NCBI RefSeq assembly: GCF_016908415.1
Contig: NZ_JAFBDW010000003.1
Location: 330,367-394,366, forward strand
Direction: 5' to 3'
DNA length: 64,000 bases
DNA from: Caldicoprobacter guelmensis
GTDB lineage: Bacteria; Bacillota; Clostridia; Caldicoprobacterales; Caldicoprobacteraceae
The notes beneath the pieces were generated by a model that searched no databases, had not been told where the DNA came from, and was given only the letters and a program-made list of their open reading frames with translations. Below are positions 18,787 to 27,154 of this stretch, piece after piece. The position numbers and the translations under genes are program-made. Positions within the stretch are counted from its first letter, which is position 1. Each line of letters opens with the position of its first letter.

Positions 18787-18997
18787 TTAAACCTTAACCT
18801 CCACTCATTATACTATCCGCTCATTTAAAATCTTGAACTTACAACAGCCAAACGTACAATTACTATAGTAAAATAACTGCTTCAAGAAGTAAATATATTA
18901 TGCCATAAAATAATAAAAGCTTAACACTCTGAAGCAAAACCGTAAAACTTTTTAAAACTTTCGTAATAGTTTTGCTTCAAAACGTCAAGCCTCACTG

Positions 18998-19735
18998 TTA
19001 TACAGCCTCAATGTTCATGGTAAGCTCGACAAGTTTCCCTCCAGCTTTTACCTTGTCGATAAGCTCACCGGTCACTATATCCCCTTCAGCAGCCAGCAAT
19101 TCTCCCGCCTCACTCACTATCTTCTTAGTCACCCTCTTGCCAAGGAGAAATCGCCTCTGCTTTTGTTCAAACAAAGATGAACCTTCCATATGGTGCTCGA
19201 CATCTTTCTTAGCATCTTCAGCAGGGGCAGCAGCTTGGTAATCCCTACCTTCGTGAACAATCACTCTACTGACATTATCGCTCACAACCAGCAACTCTGT
19301 ACCATAAGTGATAACTTGGGAGGCATCCAATTCAAAACTACCTCCATCCTCCCCGCTTAACTTGCATTTTACAATATTGCCGTCTTCCTCATTAAAGTAA
19401 TATTCTTTTACAACACCAATGTATTCGCCCTCTTGTGTATAAACCCTGCAATTGATAAACCCTATCCCTTGTCTTATTAAATCCTGCGCTTCTTTAACCA
19501 GCGAAAAAGGCAAAATATTTTCTCTGCTCTCCGTGACAATAGCGTGACGCCCTATTCCCACCACTCTGTCTAAAGGTAACAGCTTAGCCCCTAAATACCA
19601 CTCTTCATCTTCAATTATTATATACCGTACTTTTCCTTCATGGCAATTTACTAGCAATTCTCTAACTTTCCCGCACTCAATCCCTTCCCTTATGCATATC
19701 ACCGGCAACCCTTTAACATCTTGCCTAGCCTTCAT
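18998..19735 (-). CDS. PRC-barrel domain protein
   Basis: 245 residues with two PRC-barrel-like units (about 5-75, GLPVICIREGIECGKVRELLV, and about 85-155, INCRVYTQEGEYIGVVKEYY). A variable alanine/lysine-rich linker and a short C-terminal domain (about 195-245, LLGKRVTKKIVSEAGELLA) follow. PRC barrels occur in RimM and in sporulation-associated YlmC/YmxH proteins; the role here is unknown. GGAG lies 9-10 nt before the ATG. It stands between rex and the VanW gene on the same strand; a shared transcript with rex is possible (42-bp gap). Confidence 0.85.
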   Translation of the reverse strand: MKARQDVKGLPVICIREGIECGKVRELLVNCHEGKVRYIIIEDEEWYLGAKLLPLDRVVGIGRHAIVTESRENILPFSLVKEAQDLIRQGIGFINCRVYTQEGEYIGVVKEYYFNEEDGNIVKCKLSGEDGGSFELDASQVITYGTELLVVSDNVSRVIVHEGRDYQAAAPAEDAKKDVEHHMEGSSLFEQKQRRFLLGKRVTKKIVSEAGELLAAEGDIVTGELIDKVKAGGKLVELTMNIEAV

Positions 19736-19777
19736 ACCACCAACTCCAATTACGCCATCAACATTTTATCACTTCAT

Positions 19778-20416
19778 TCATGACTCCACCGCATTGATCC
19801 TATAACACAGTATATAAAGGCTGTCGCTTAAATGAACGTTCTCAACTATAACATCATCTGGCAAAACGACGTCAACAGGGGCAAAATTCCAGATGTATTT
19901 TATGCCACAACTTACCAAAAGTTCAGCCACTTCCTGTGCCTTTTCCTTGGGAGTGCAAATAACCCCTATATCTATATGCTGATTTGCTACGAAGTTTCTC
20001 AAGTTATCCACATCATATATTTCAATACCACGAATAGACATGCCTATCAGGCGGGGATTTACATCAAACATGGCTTTAATAAAAAAACCCTCTTTCTCAA
20101 AGCCACTGTAATTTGCTAGAGCCTGACCCAAATTCCCGGCCCCTACCACTACCATGTTGTACTGTCTATCTAATCCCAGTATTTTTTTGAACTCTTCACA
20201 CAGCTCCGACACATTATAGCCATACCCTTGTTGCCCGAACCCCCCAAAACAATTAAAATCCTGCCTGATTTGGGATGCTGTAAGCCCCATCTTCTGACCC
20301 AGCTCACTGGACGATACCCGTTGCACACCTTTTTTCTTAAGTTCTGTAAGGTATCTGTAGTATTTGGGCAATCTCCGTATAACCGCCTCAGAAACCCTAC
20401 GCCTGTCTCTTTCCAT
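19778..20416 (-). CDS. rex: Redox-sensing transcriptional repressor Rex
   Basis: 212 residues: N-terminal winged helix (about 1-78; VSSSELGQKMGLTASQIRQDF) and Rossmann NAD(H) domain with VVGAGNLGQALANY. The family represses fermentation and NADH-reoxidation genes and releases DNA when NADH/NAD+ rises. The start at 20416 is chosen because AGGAGG lies 10 nt upstream; the longer frame to 20446 covers the ribosome binding site. No convincing Rex operator was found in the intergenic regions here, so its targets are probably elsewhere. Confidence 0.96.
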   Translation of the reverse strand: MERDRRRVSEAVIRRLPKYYRYLTELKKKGVQRVSSSELGQKMGLTASQIRQDFNCFGGFGQQGYGYNVSELCEEFKKILGLDRQYNMVVVGAGNLGQALANYSGFEKEGFFIKAMFDVNPRLIGMSIRGIEIYDVDNLRNFVANQHIDIGVICTPKEKAQEVAELLVSCGIKYIWNFAPVDVVLPDDVIVENVHLSDSLYILCYRINAVES

Positions 20417-20534
20417 ATCAAACTCACCTCCTGAAAGGTTAAACACCGTTTAAGCCACGTCAATACCATTATTTCAAAATTGCTACTATCAATATCAGTG
20501 TAACAAATAATACAAACAAGTTCAATACAAAACT

Positions 20535-20594
20535 GCAAAAATAAAGCATTCCCGGCTTATCAGCTTAAATATCTAAAAGCCGAGAATGCTTTTT
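20535..20594 (-). terminator. Terminator after acn-gntR operon
   Basis: Minus-strand stem built from AAGCATTCTCGGCTT and its near-complement AAGCCGGGAATGCTT (one mismatch), followed by TTTATTTTT. It begins 3 nt past the GntR stop. Confidence 0.88.
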
Positions 20595-20596
20595 CG

Positions 20597-21313
20597 TCAA
20601 CCCTTTTCTTCATGCTGCTCAGTAAGAGAGTGTAGGTTTAAAATGGCACGGGAAATATGTTCAGCCATAAGCCTTTCAGCTTCTGCTGCATTCCTTTCCA
20701 TAATCGCCTCAAAAATGCTCCTGTGCTCATTGAGCGACTGATGGGCCCGTGTGGGTACCATTAAAGAACCTCGCCGTGCTCGCTCCACATATCTCAGCAG
20801 ATTATCCAGTAGATGTTTCAACACTTTACTAGCACAGGCATCATATATTACGCCGTGAAAGCGCGTATCCAGCTGCGTGAGCTGGTCAAAATCGTTTTTC
20901 CTAGTATAATACTCCATAAGCTCTACAATCTCTTCCAATTCTTTAAGCGCCTGCTCATCTATGCGTTGTGCCGCCCACCGTGCCGCCAAACCCTCCAGCA
21001 TGGAGCGTATGGTATATATATCATCCACATCCTGCTGCGAAACGCCACTTACTACCACTCCCTTATTGGGAATAGAAATCACTAAACCTTCCAGCTCTAA
21101 CTGTCTTATGGCTTCGCGTATGGGAGTCCGGCTCACTCCCAGTTCCTCAGCCAGTTTTGTCTCAACCAGCGCATCGCCTGGCTTATAGCGGCCATTCAAT
21201 ATGGCATCACGAATATAGTTAAACACATACGAATGCAGAGAATACCTCTCAAGGGATTGCATTTTGGCAAATTTTTTCGATTTTGCCACTCTGCTCTCTT
21301 CAAAATCCTCCAT
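20597..21313 (-). CDS. GntR-family (FadR/FCD type) transcriptional regulator
   Basis: 238 residues. The N-terminal winged HTH (about 22-90) shows AILNGRYKPGDALVETKLAEELGVSRTPIREAIRQLE, and the C-terminal all-helical FCD ligand domain contains LDTRFHGVIYDAC and the metal-site histidines (HQSLNEHRSIFEAI). FCD regulators bind small organic acids. It lies 18 bp downstream of aconitase on the same strand, so it is co-transcribed with it. An 18-bp palindrome with the FCD-type core TTGTATACAA sits on the aconitase promoter, so citrate, isocitrate or a related acid is a reasonable but unproven effector. Confidence 0.93.
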   Translation of the reverse strand: MEDFEESRVAKSKKFAKMQSLERYSLHSYVFNYIRDAILNGRYKPGDALVETKLAEELGVSRTPIREAIRQLELEGLVISIPNKGVVVSGVSQQDVDDIYTIRSMLEGLAARWAAQRIDEQALKELEEIVELMEYYTRKNDFDQLTQLDTRFHGVIYDACASKVLKHLLDNLLRYVERARRGSLMVPTRAHQSLNEHRSIFEAIMERNAAEAERLMAEHISRAILNLHSLTEQHEEKG

Positions 21314-21331
21314 AATACCTCACTCTCTCGC

Positions 21332-23263
21332 TTATTGTCCCGAATTCTTTCGGGTGTAATTGAGCAAACCTCCCGCCAGTATGACTTCTCTTAACCTAGG
21401 AGATAGATTCAATCCTACTTTTATATCTCTATTCTTTGTAAGGTTTTTTACGATGAGCACATTGCCCTGTCTTATCTGCTCCACGGCGTTTTCAATGACC
21501 AGCTTGTCATCCTGGTCAATTTCATCATAGTCCTTTTCATCCATAAACGTCAATGGCAGTATGCCTGAATTTATAAGGTTTGCCATGTGAATCCTGGCAA
21601 AGGATTTTGCTATCACGCCTTTTATGCCCAGATACAATGGCACCAAAGCCGCATGCTCTCTGCTGGACCCTTGACCATAATTATGCCCGGCCACCAGGAA
21701 ACCGCCTCCTGCCTTCCTCGCGCGTTCAGGAAAATCCTTATCCACCAGAGTAAGGCAATAATCGGCAAGATAAGGGATGTTAGAGCGGTAGGGAAGCAGC
21801 TTTGCATTAGACGGCATAATGTGGTCGGTAGTAATATTGTCCTCCATTTTAAGGAGCACTATCCCTTCTACTCTGTCTGAAAGTTCTTTGTTAACAGGGA
21901 AGGGTTTAATGTTGGGCCCACGGACCACTTCTACATCTGTCCCTTCCGGAGCAGGAGGGATGATACAGTTATCGTTAATTTCAAAGGTTTCGGGCATTTC
22001 AACCTGGGGATATTCGCCTAGTGTACGCGGATCAGTCAGCACACCCGTCAAAGCAGTAGCCGCCGCCACCTCAGGGCTGGCCAAATACACCTTTGCACTG
22101 GGAGTGCCGCTGCGTCCATAGAAGTTGCGGTTGAAGGTTCGTACCGATACCGCATTAGTGGCCGGCGCCTGGCCCATGCCAATACACGGTCCGCAAGCAC
22201 ATTCGAGAATACGCGCCCCTGCCGCTATCAGGTCCGCCAGCGCACCATTGCGCGCCAGCATAGTATAAACCTGCTTGGAACCAGGAGATATTACCAGGCT
22301 TACGTCTGGATGCACAGTCTTGCCCTTCAATATCTTTGCTACCCGCATCAGGTCAAGATAAGAAGAATTGGTACAGCTTCCAATGGCAACCTGATCCACC
22401 TTGATAGGACCTACATTCCTTACCGTATCCACATTATCAGGGCTATGTGGCTGCGCCACCAAAGGCTCCAGCTTAGTCAAGTCAATTTCAATTTCCTCAT
22501 CGTATTGGGCATCTGGGTCTGCCTCAAGAGGGATCCACTCATGCTCACGCCCTTGAGCCCTCATAAAAGCCCTGGTTACCTCATCGCTGGGAAAGATAGA
22601 TGTGGTAGCACCCAGCTCTGCGCCCATGTTGGCGATGGTAGCCCTCTCGGGCACCGTCAACGTAGCAACCCCCTCGCCGGCGTATTCCATGACCTTGCCA
22701 ACCCCGCCTTTGACGGTAAGCCTCCTTAAGAGCTCGAGGATGATGTCTTTTGCGCTCACCCATGGCTGAAGCTTCCCTTTGAGCACCACCCTGCACACCT
22801 TTGGCATAGTAAAATAGTAAGGCCCTCCTGCCATGGCAACTGCCACATCCAACCCGCCGGCACCAATGGCCAGCATGCCGATTCCACCTGCGGTAGGCGT
22901 ATGGCTGTCAGAGCCTAGAAGCGTCCAACCGGGCCTCCCAAACCTTTCCAAATGTACCTGATGACAAATGCCGTTGCCCGGCCTGGAAAAGTATATACCA
23001 TATTTAGCTGCAACCGTTTGGATATACTTGTGGTCATCGGCATTCTCAAAACCCGTTTGAAGAGTATTGTGATCTATATAAGCCACCGATTTTTTGGTTT
23101 TCACGCGCGGTACACCCATAGCCTCAAACTGGAGATAAGCCATGGTCCCTGTCGAATCCTGAGTCAAGGTCTGATCAATGGAAATGGCAATCTCCTCTCC
23201 CGGTATCATCTTGCCGGATACCAAATGGCTCTCTATAATCTTCTGCACTATATTTTTCCCCAT
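21332..23263 (-). CDS. Aconitate hydratase
   Basis: 643-residue aconitase of the short, single-polypeptide type seen in Clostridia. The [4Fe-4S] ligands are in GSCTNSS and ACGPCIGMGQAP. HTPTAGGIGMLAIGAGG and the C-terminal swivel-domain segment GQGSSREHAALVPLYLG supply substrate contacts. It converts citrate to isocitrate. The start at 23263 has AAGGGGGA 5 nt upstream; the in-frame extension to 23323 runs through the promoter and operator and is not coding. It is first in a two-gene operon with the GntR regulator. Confidence 0.95.
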   Translation of the reverse strand: MGKNIVQKIIESHLVSGKMIPGEEIAISIDQTLTQDSTGTMAYLQFEAMGVPRVKTKKSVAYIDHNTLQTGFENADDHKYIQTVAAKYGIYFSRPGNGICHQVHLERFGRPGWTLLGSDSHTPTAGGIGMLAIGAGGLDVAVAMAGGPYYFTMPKVCRVVLKGKLQPWVSAKDIILELLRRLTVKGGVGKVMEYAGEGVATLTVPERATIANMGAELGATTSIFPSDEVTRAFMRAQGREHEWIPLEADPDAQYDEEIEIDLTKLEPLVAQPHSPDNVDTVRNVGPIKVDQVAIGSCTNSSYLDLMRVAKILKGKTVHPDVSLVISPGSKQVYTMLARNGALADLIAAGARILECACGPCIGMGQAPATNAVSVRTFNRNFYGRSGTPSAKVYLASPEVAAATALTGVLTDPRTLGEYPQVEMPETFEINDNCIIPPAPEGTDVEVVRGPNIKPFPVNKELSDRVEGIVLLKMEDNITTDHIMPSNAKLLPYRSNIPYLADYCLTLVDKDFPERARKAGGGFLVAGHNYGQGSSREHAALVPLYLGIKGVIAKSFARIHMANLINSGILPLTFMDEKDYDEIDQDDKLVIENAVEQIRQGNVLIVKNLTKNRDIKVGLNLSPRLREVILAGGLLNYTRKNSGQ

Positions 23264-23309
23264 TGACAATCCCCCTTTGACGTATTTAGAACCACATGCA
23301 ACGGTTACA

Positions 23310-23341
23310 ATAATTGTATACAATTATACAAGCCGTGTCAA
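23310..23341 (-). promoter_or_regulatory. acn promoter with palindromic GntR-type operator
   Basis: Minus-strand -35 TTGACA (23336-23341) and -10 TACAAT (23313-23318) with 17-bp spacing. A perfect 18-bp palindrome, ATAATTGTATACAATTAT (23310-23327), covers the -10. The core TTGTATACAA matches sites recognised by FCD-type GntR regulators, and such a regulator is encoded in the same operon. Binding here would block RNA polymerase, so repression is the likely mode. Confidence 0.8.
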
Positions 23342-23477
23342 TGAATTTCTTGCGGACAAAGCCGTTTCTCCATTAATCGACAAGTCAAAAAGGGAAAAAA
23401 GTTTTATTTTGCCAATTTATATATTGTGGTATAATAAAACACAAATCGAAAATTCCAATAAAAGAAGGGGTGTATAT

Positions 23478-24749
23478 ATGGGAGTTCTAGAGCGGTTAAA
23501 ACAAAAAGCCATGAAATTTGCAATAAAACAACCTTTTGCATTCGCAGCCATCCTTGCACTTATAGCCACAGTAATGGAAAAACTTGTTGTACCAAATATC
23601 AGCTTTCTCTCCATCATTTTTCTATTTTTATTAAAGCTGGCGATACTGGAACTTACAGCTTACATATTGATGAAATCAATACATTCAAAAGTAGAATCCA
23701 TCAGCTACATAATGGACCGGATAAAAAATCGGGACCTGTCCTACACTGTAAACCTCTCAGAATTTGAAGACCTCCAAGCCGTATCAACCAGCTTCAACAA
23801 CATGATAAGCGACCTAAAATCCATAATGTCCTCATTAAAAAACATCACCAGGCGTTTGGTGGACGCTGCTGAACTCTTAAATACCAACACCATTAAGGTT
23901 AACCAGGCTATAGACGATATCGCCGCCTCTATGAATGAGATAGCCCACGGAGCGTCCGAACAGGCTGCAGAGGCCGAAAGAGGTGTAAGCCTAATAACCC
24001 GGCTATCTGAACAAATCCAGTTGGTATATGAAAACACTAACAAAGTAGTAGAAGACTCTAATAAAATGCGAGAGTTGAATGAGCAGGGACTGGAAGCAGT
24101 CAAAACGCTTCGCCAGTCAAACGAGCAAAGCCAAACGGCTGCTGCCAAAGTATTGGAATTTATCAATTCATCAGCTGAAAAATCAAAGAGCATAGGAGAA
24201 TTCGTCAGCACCATCAACAGCATTGCAGAACAAACCAATTTACTTGCCCTTAACGCAGCTATAGAAGCGGCAAGGGCAGGCGAAGCCGGCAGAGGGTTTG
24301 CAGTCGTCGCTGATGAGGTCAGAAAGCTGGCCGACGCCACCAAAAAGGCCACCGAACAGGTCGAGGAGATAATGACAAAAATCATAGAAGAAGCCGATAA
24401 AGCGTCAGGTATAATAGACTCGGTAAGGGCCGTCATGGAAAACCAAGTAAAAGCGGTGGACAATACATACCAAGCATTCCACGCCATCTCAAAGGGCATC
24501 GAAAATGTAATAAGCCGCATAAACAACATAAGCCAATCCATGGCAGCCATAGAAGAGGATAAAAACAAGGTGATCGAAGCCATACAGAACATCTCAGCGG
24601 TTTCACAGCAGGCTGCTGCCGCCAGCCAGCAAGTAGCAGCCAGCACCACTGAACAGAGAAACGTAATAGAACAGATAGCTTCCTACTCAAAAACCTTAAG
24701 TGAACTTTCCCTGGAGCTCAGAAAATATGTAGAGGCTTATAAAGTTTGA
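23478..24749 (+). CDS. Methyl-accepting chemotaxis-type protein without extracytoplasmic sensor domain
   Basis: 423 residues. Two closely spaced hydrophobic segments (about 22-65) are separated only by a few residues, so there is no periplasmic ligand domain. A HAMP-like region follows (about 70-115). The long helical signalling domain has the conserved hairpin tip EQTNLLALNAAIEAARAGEAGRGFAVVADEVRKLAD. The start at 23478 has GAAGGGG 4-7 nt upstream; the longer frame from 23178 overlaps the acn coding region. It probably senses a membrane or cytoplasmic cue. A TATAAT-like -10 lies at about 23430. It is a single gene with its own terminator. Confidence 0.93.
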   Translation: MGVLERLKQKAMKFAIKQPFAFAAILALIATVMEKLVVPNISFLSIIFLFLLKLAILELTAYILMKSIHSKVESISYIMDRIKNRDLSYTVNLSEFEDLQAVSTSFNNMISDLKSIMSSLKNITRRLVDAAELLNTNTIKVNQAIDDIAASMNEIAHGASEQAAEAERGVSLITRLSEQIQLVYENTNKVVEDSNKMRELNEQGLEAVKTLRQSNEQSQTAAAKVLEFINSSAEKSKSIGEFVSTINSIAEQTNLLALNAAIEAARAGEAGRGFAVVADEVRKLADATKKATEQVEEIMTKIIEEADKASGIIDSVRAVMENQVKAVDNTYQAFHAISKGIENVISRINNISQSMAAIEEDKNKVIEAIQNISAVSQQAAAASQQVAASTTEQRNVIEQIASYSKTLSELSLELRKYVEAYKV

Positions 24750-24758
24750 AATGAAAAA

Positions 24759-24805
24759 CGTCCTAGCTTCATTGGTAAAAAGTCCAAGCTAGGACGCTTT
24801 ATTTT
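24759..24805 (+). terminator. Terminator after chemoreceptor gene
   Basis: Stem CGTCCTAGCTT/AAGCTAGGACG followed by TTTATTTTAG, beginning 10 nt after the stop codon. It may also act on the convergent ABC gene. Confidence 0.88.
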
Positions 24806-24831
24806 AGTTTTAACCAATTCCCCAATCTCTG

Positions 24832-25767
24832 TCAATTCCCAAAAGAGCGCTTTATACCCTTTGAGCGATCCGGGTTCATGATCACAATCCTGTCTCCTTC
24901 CAGCTCAACCTTTACTCTGTTTTCGCCTGTCAACCCCAAGGCCTGCAGATATTCGTGAGGAAGCTGAAGCCGCCCTGCCCTATCAAGTACAGCCAGCTCT
25001 TCATGGGTATCTGCACCCACAGTCCCTATATCGTTGCTCAATTCAGCCAGCTCTTCAGCGTAGGACTTCCTCCGGATGAATTCACTACTGGTCCTGCCAT
25101 CACGTATAGCTACCACCCTGTTTACCTTCCTAGCAATTTGTCTATCATGAGTAACTATTATTACGGTAACGCCCAGGACATCATTTATTTTCCTGAATAC
25201 ATCCAGTATTTGAGATGCCGTCCTGGTATCTACTGCTCCTGTAGGCTCATCGGCTAGAAGCAACTTGGGGTTATTGGCCAGGGCAATGGCAATGGCCACG
25301 CGTTGCTGTTCACCTCCAGACAGCTGTTCCAATTTGTAGTTTTTCCTGTGTGACAACCCTACCATATCAAGAAGTTCAAGCGCCCGCTCCCTCCTGGCCC
25401 TACCGGTTAACAGCATGGGAAGTTCTACGTTTTCCAGTGCAGTCAAATAAGGTATCAAATTCCGAGCATTGTTTTGCCATACAAAACCAACAGTCTCCCT
25501 CTTGTACTTGACCAGTTGTTTATCACTGAGCCTCAATAGATCCTTTCCGTCAACAAATACCTTACCCGCAGATGGACGATCCAATCCACCCAGTATGTTA
25601 AGAAGCGTAGATTTGCCGCTGCCGCTATTTCCGATGATGGCCATAAATTCGCCCTTCTCCACCATCAGGTCCAAACCTTGTAGCGCCACCACTTCGATGT
25701 CAGCCACTTTGTATATCTTAACTAAATTATCGCACACCACCATGTATTTTAATCCTTCATCGCTCAT
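24832..25767 (-). CDS. ABC transporter ATPase (LolD/MacB type) with C-terminal AbrB-like domain
   Basis: 311 residues. Residues about 1-215 are a complete ATPase of the LolD/FtsE class: GNSGSGKSTLLN (Walker A), LSGGEQQRVAIA (signature), LLLADEPTGAVD (Walker B), and VTHD. About 60 linker residues follow, then a segment from about 262 to 300 reading LDRAGRLQLPHEYLQALGL and ending in a beta strand (VKVELEGDRIVI). This fits the SpoVT/AbrB swapped-hairpin pattern. The fusion is unusual. The start at 25767 has GGGGAG 7 nt upstream and overlaps the end of the preceding ATPase gene. No permease is adjacent. Confidence 0.85.
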   Translation of the reverse strand: MSDEGLKYMVVCDNLVKIYKVADIEVVALQGLDLMVEKGEFMAIIGNSGSGKSTLLNILGGLDRPSAGKVFVDGKDLLRLSDKQLVKYKRETVGFVWQNNARNLIPYLTALENVELPMLLTGRARRERALELLDMVGLSHRKNYKLEQLSGGEQQRVAIAIALANNPKLLLADEPTGAVDTRTASQILDVFRKINDVLGVTVIIVTHDRQIARKVNRVVAIRDGRTSSEFIRRKSYAEELAELSNDIGTVGADTHEELAVLDRAGRLQLPHEYLQALGLTGENRVKVELEGDRIVIMNPDRSKGIKRSFGN

Positions 25768-26449
25768 CCACAATCTCCCCATCCTCTAATGTAAACACCC
25801 GGTCAGCTATATCAACCATACTGGGGTCATGGGTGGTCATGACCACCGTCAACCCCTCCTTTTCGACCAGGTCTTTAAAAACCTTAACCACCTGCAATCC
25901 GGTGTGGGTGTCCAGTTCAGCGGTGGGCTCATCAGCAAACACCACACGTGGACGATGGGCAATAGCCCTAGCTATGGCCACGCGCTGCTGCTCTCCTCCA
26001 GACAGCTCGTGAGGCCTGTGGTGCATCCTCTTTTGAAGCCCTACAAAAGCAAGGCACTCCTCAGCCCTCTTCTTTCTCTCCTTAGGGTCATACCCAGCCA
26101 CCCTTAAAGCAAACTCCACGTTTTCATAAGCCGACATCATAGAAATAAGCGCTATGGATTGAAATACAAACCCCATTTCCTTTTGCCGTATTAGATCCCT
26201 CTTAGATTCCGGAAGACCTGTGATCTCGTTGCCGTTAAAGTATATCTTGCCGCTATTGGGTTTATCTAATGCCCCCAGCAGATTTATAAGGGTGGTCTTA
26301 CCAGAACCTGAACGGCCTCTTAAAATGGTCAAAGTGCCCGCTTCAATGGAAATGCTGACGTCCTTCAAGGCATACACCACTTCCCTGCCTGAAGGGAAAT
26401 ACCGCGTTACGCCTTCCGTCCTGATTATAACCGGTTTCACTCCAATCAC
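25757..26449 (-). CDS. ABC transporter ATPase (LolD/MacB type)
   Basis: 230-residue ATPase with GRSGSGKTTLIN (Walker A), Q-loop at FQSIALI, LSGGEQQRVAIARAIA (signature) and VVFADEPTAELD (Walker B). It belongs to the class that pairs with FtsX/MacB-like permeases for lipoprotein, peptide or antimicrobial export. The start (GTG at 26449) is uncertain because its spacing from AAGG is short; a second GTG at 26440 is possible. It overlaps the following ATPase gene by about 11 nt, so the two are coupled. Two ATPases and no membrane component is an odd arrangement. Confidence 0.88.
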   Translation of the reverse strand: MIGVKPVIIRTEGVTRYFPSGREVVYALKDVSISIEAGTLTILRGRSGSGKTTLINLLGALDKPNSGKIYFNGNEITGLPESKRDLIRQKEMGFVFQSIALISMMSAYENVEFALRVAGYDPKERKKRAEECLAFVGLQKRMHHRPHELSGGEQQRVAIARAIAHRPRVVFADEPTAELDTHTGLQVVKVFKDLVEKEGLTVVMTTHDPSMVDIADRVFTLEDGEIVDER

Positions 26450-26635
26450 AACCTTTTTTAAATGAACTTTTTATAAAATTTGGGAAAACACTTTTTACAT
26501 GATTGCCTTACAAACGTCGTTCTTTATTTATATACGACGTCAACACCCGAAATTCCTTTTTTAAAATAAAACTTTATTTAAACAAAACACCTCTGGAAAA
26601 ATATCAAGCCATTTATAAAAAAATTAAAATAATGC

Positions 26636-26664
26636 TTGAAACATAAAGACAAAAAGTTTATCCT
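26636..26664 (+). promoter_or_regulatory. Promoter for gatCAB
   Basis: TTGAAA, a 17-nt spacer and TATCCT, about 50 nt before the gatC start codon, in an AT-rich region that separates gatC from the divergent ABC genes. No T-box or other leader structure was recognised. Confidence 0.55.
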
Positions 26665-26715
26665 CTATATATGTAGAGATAATAACGCTAATATCAGCTT
26701 TGGAGGTAAAGAGGT

Positions 26716-27015
26716 ATGGCAATAACAAAAGAAATAATTGAATACATTGCAATGCTCGCTAGGCTGCAGCTTGATGAAAACGAAGAAGCTAACATGGTTT
26801 CGGACATAAGCAAGGTCATCTCTTATTTTGACAAGCTAAAAGAGCTGGATACATCTAATATTGACGCCATGGAATTTTTAAGCATGGAAGAGGATGTATT
26901 TGAAAATGCGTTACGTGACGACGTAGTAGGCCAGTCCTACGAGCGGGCACAGCTATTACATCCTGAAGAAGAGGAAGACTCAGAATACTTTACCGTCCCA
27001 AAGGTCGTTGAGTAA
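26716..27015 (+). CDS. gatC: Aspartyl/glutamyl-tRNA(Asn/Gln) amidotransferase subunit C
   Basis: 99-residue GatC of normal length: N-terminal helix EYIAMLARLQLDENEEANM, central ISYFDKLKELDTSNID and the C-terminal DDVVGQSYERAQLL region that wraps around GatA. It stabilises the GatCAB complex that amidates Glu-tRNA(Gln) and Asp-tRNA(Asn). A GGAGG site precedes the ATG. It is the first gene of a gatC-gatA-gatB operon with gaps of about 140 and 180 bp. Confidence 0.96.
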   Translation: MAITKEIIEYIAMLARLQLDENEEANMVSDISKVISYFDKLKELDTSNIDAMEFLSMEEDVFENALRDDVVGQSYERAQLLHPEEEEDSEYFTVPKVVE

Positions 27016-27154
27016 TTCTTAAACCGTGTTTTAACGAAAACCACGTTTATGAAAGGAAGTACCCTTTACTGCAAAGAAAATGCCTATAAACCGTATCAGC
27101 TTTTTCAAAATATAACTCAATAACCACAAAATGGTAAAGAACGGAGGGAATTTC

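Noticed and set aside
20417..20530. Rex operator upstream of rex
   Set aside because: No TTGTGAA-type inverted repeat of acceptable quality was found in this stretch.
23741..24649. Minus-strand 302-codon frame opposite the chemoreceptor
   Set aside because: Ala/Ser-rich shadow created by the helical heptads of the chemoreceptor signalling domain.
26450..26715. T-box upstream of gatCAB
   Set aside because: No T-box core sequence or specifier hairpin; the short leader after the promoter has no room for one.
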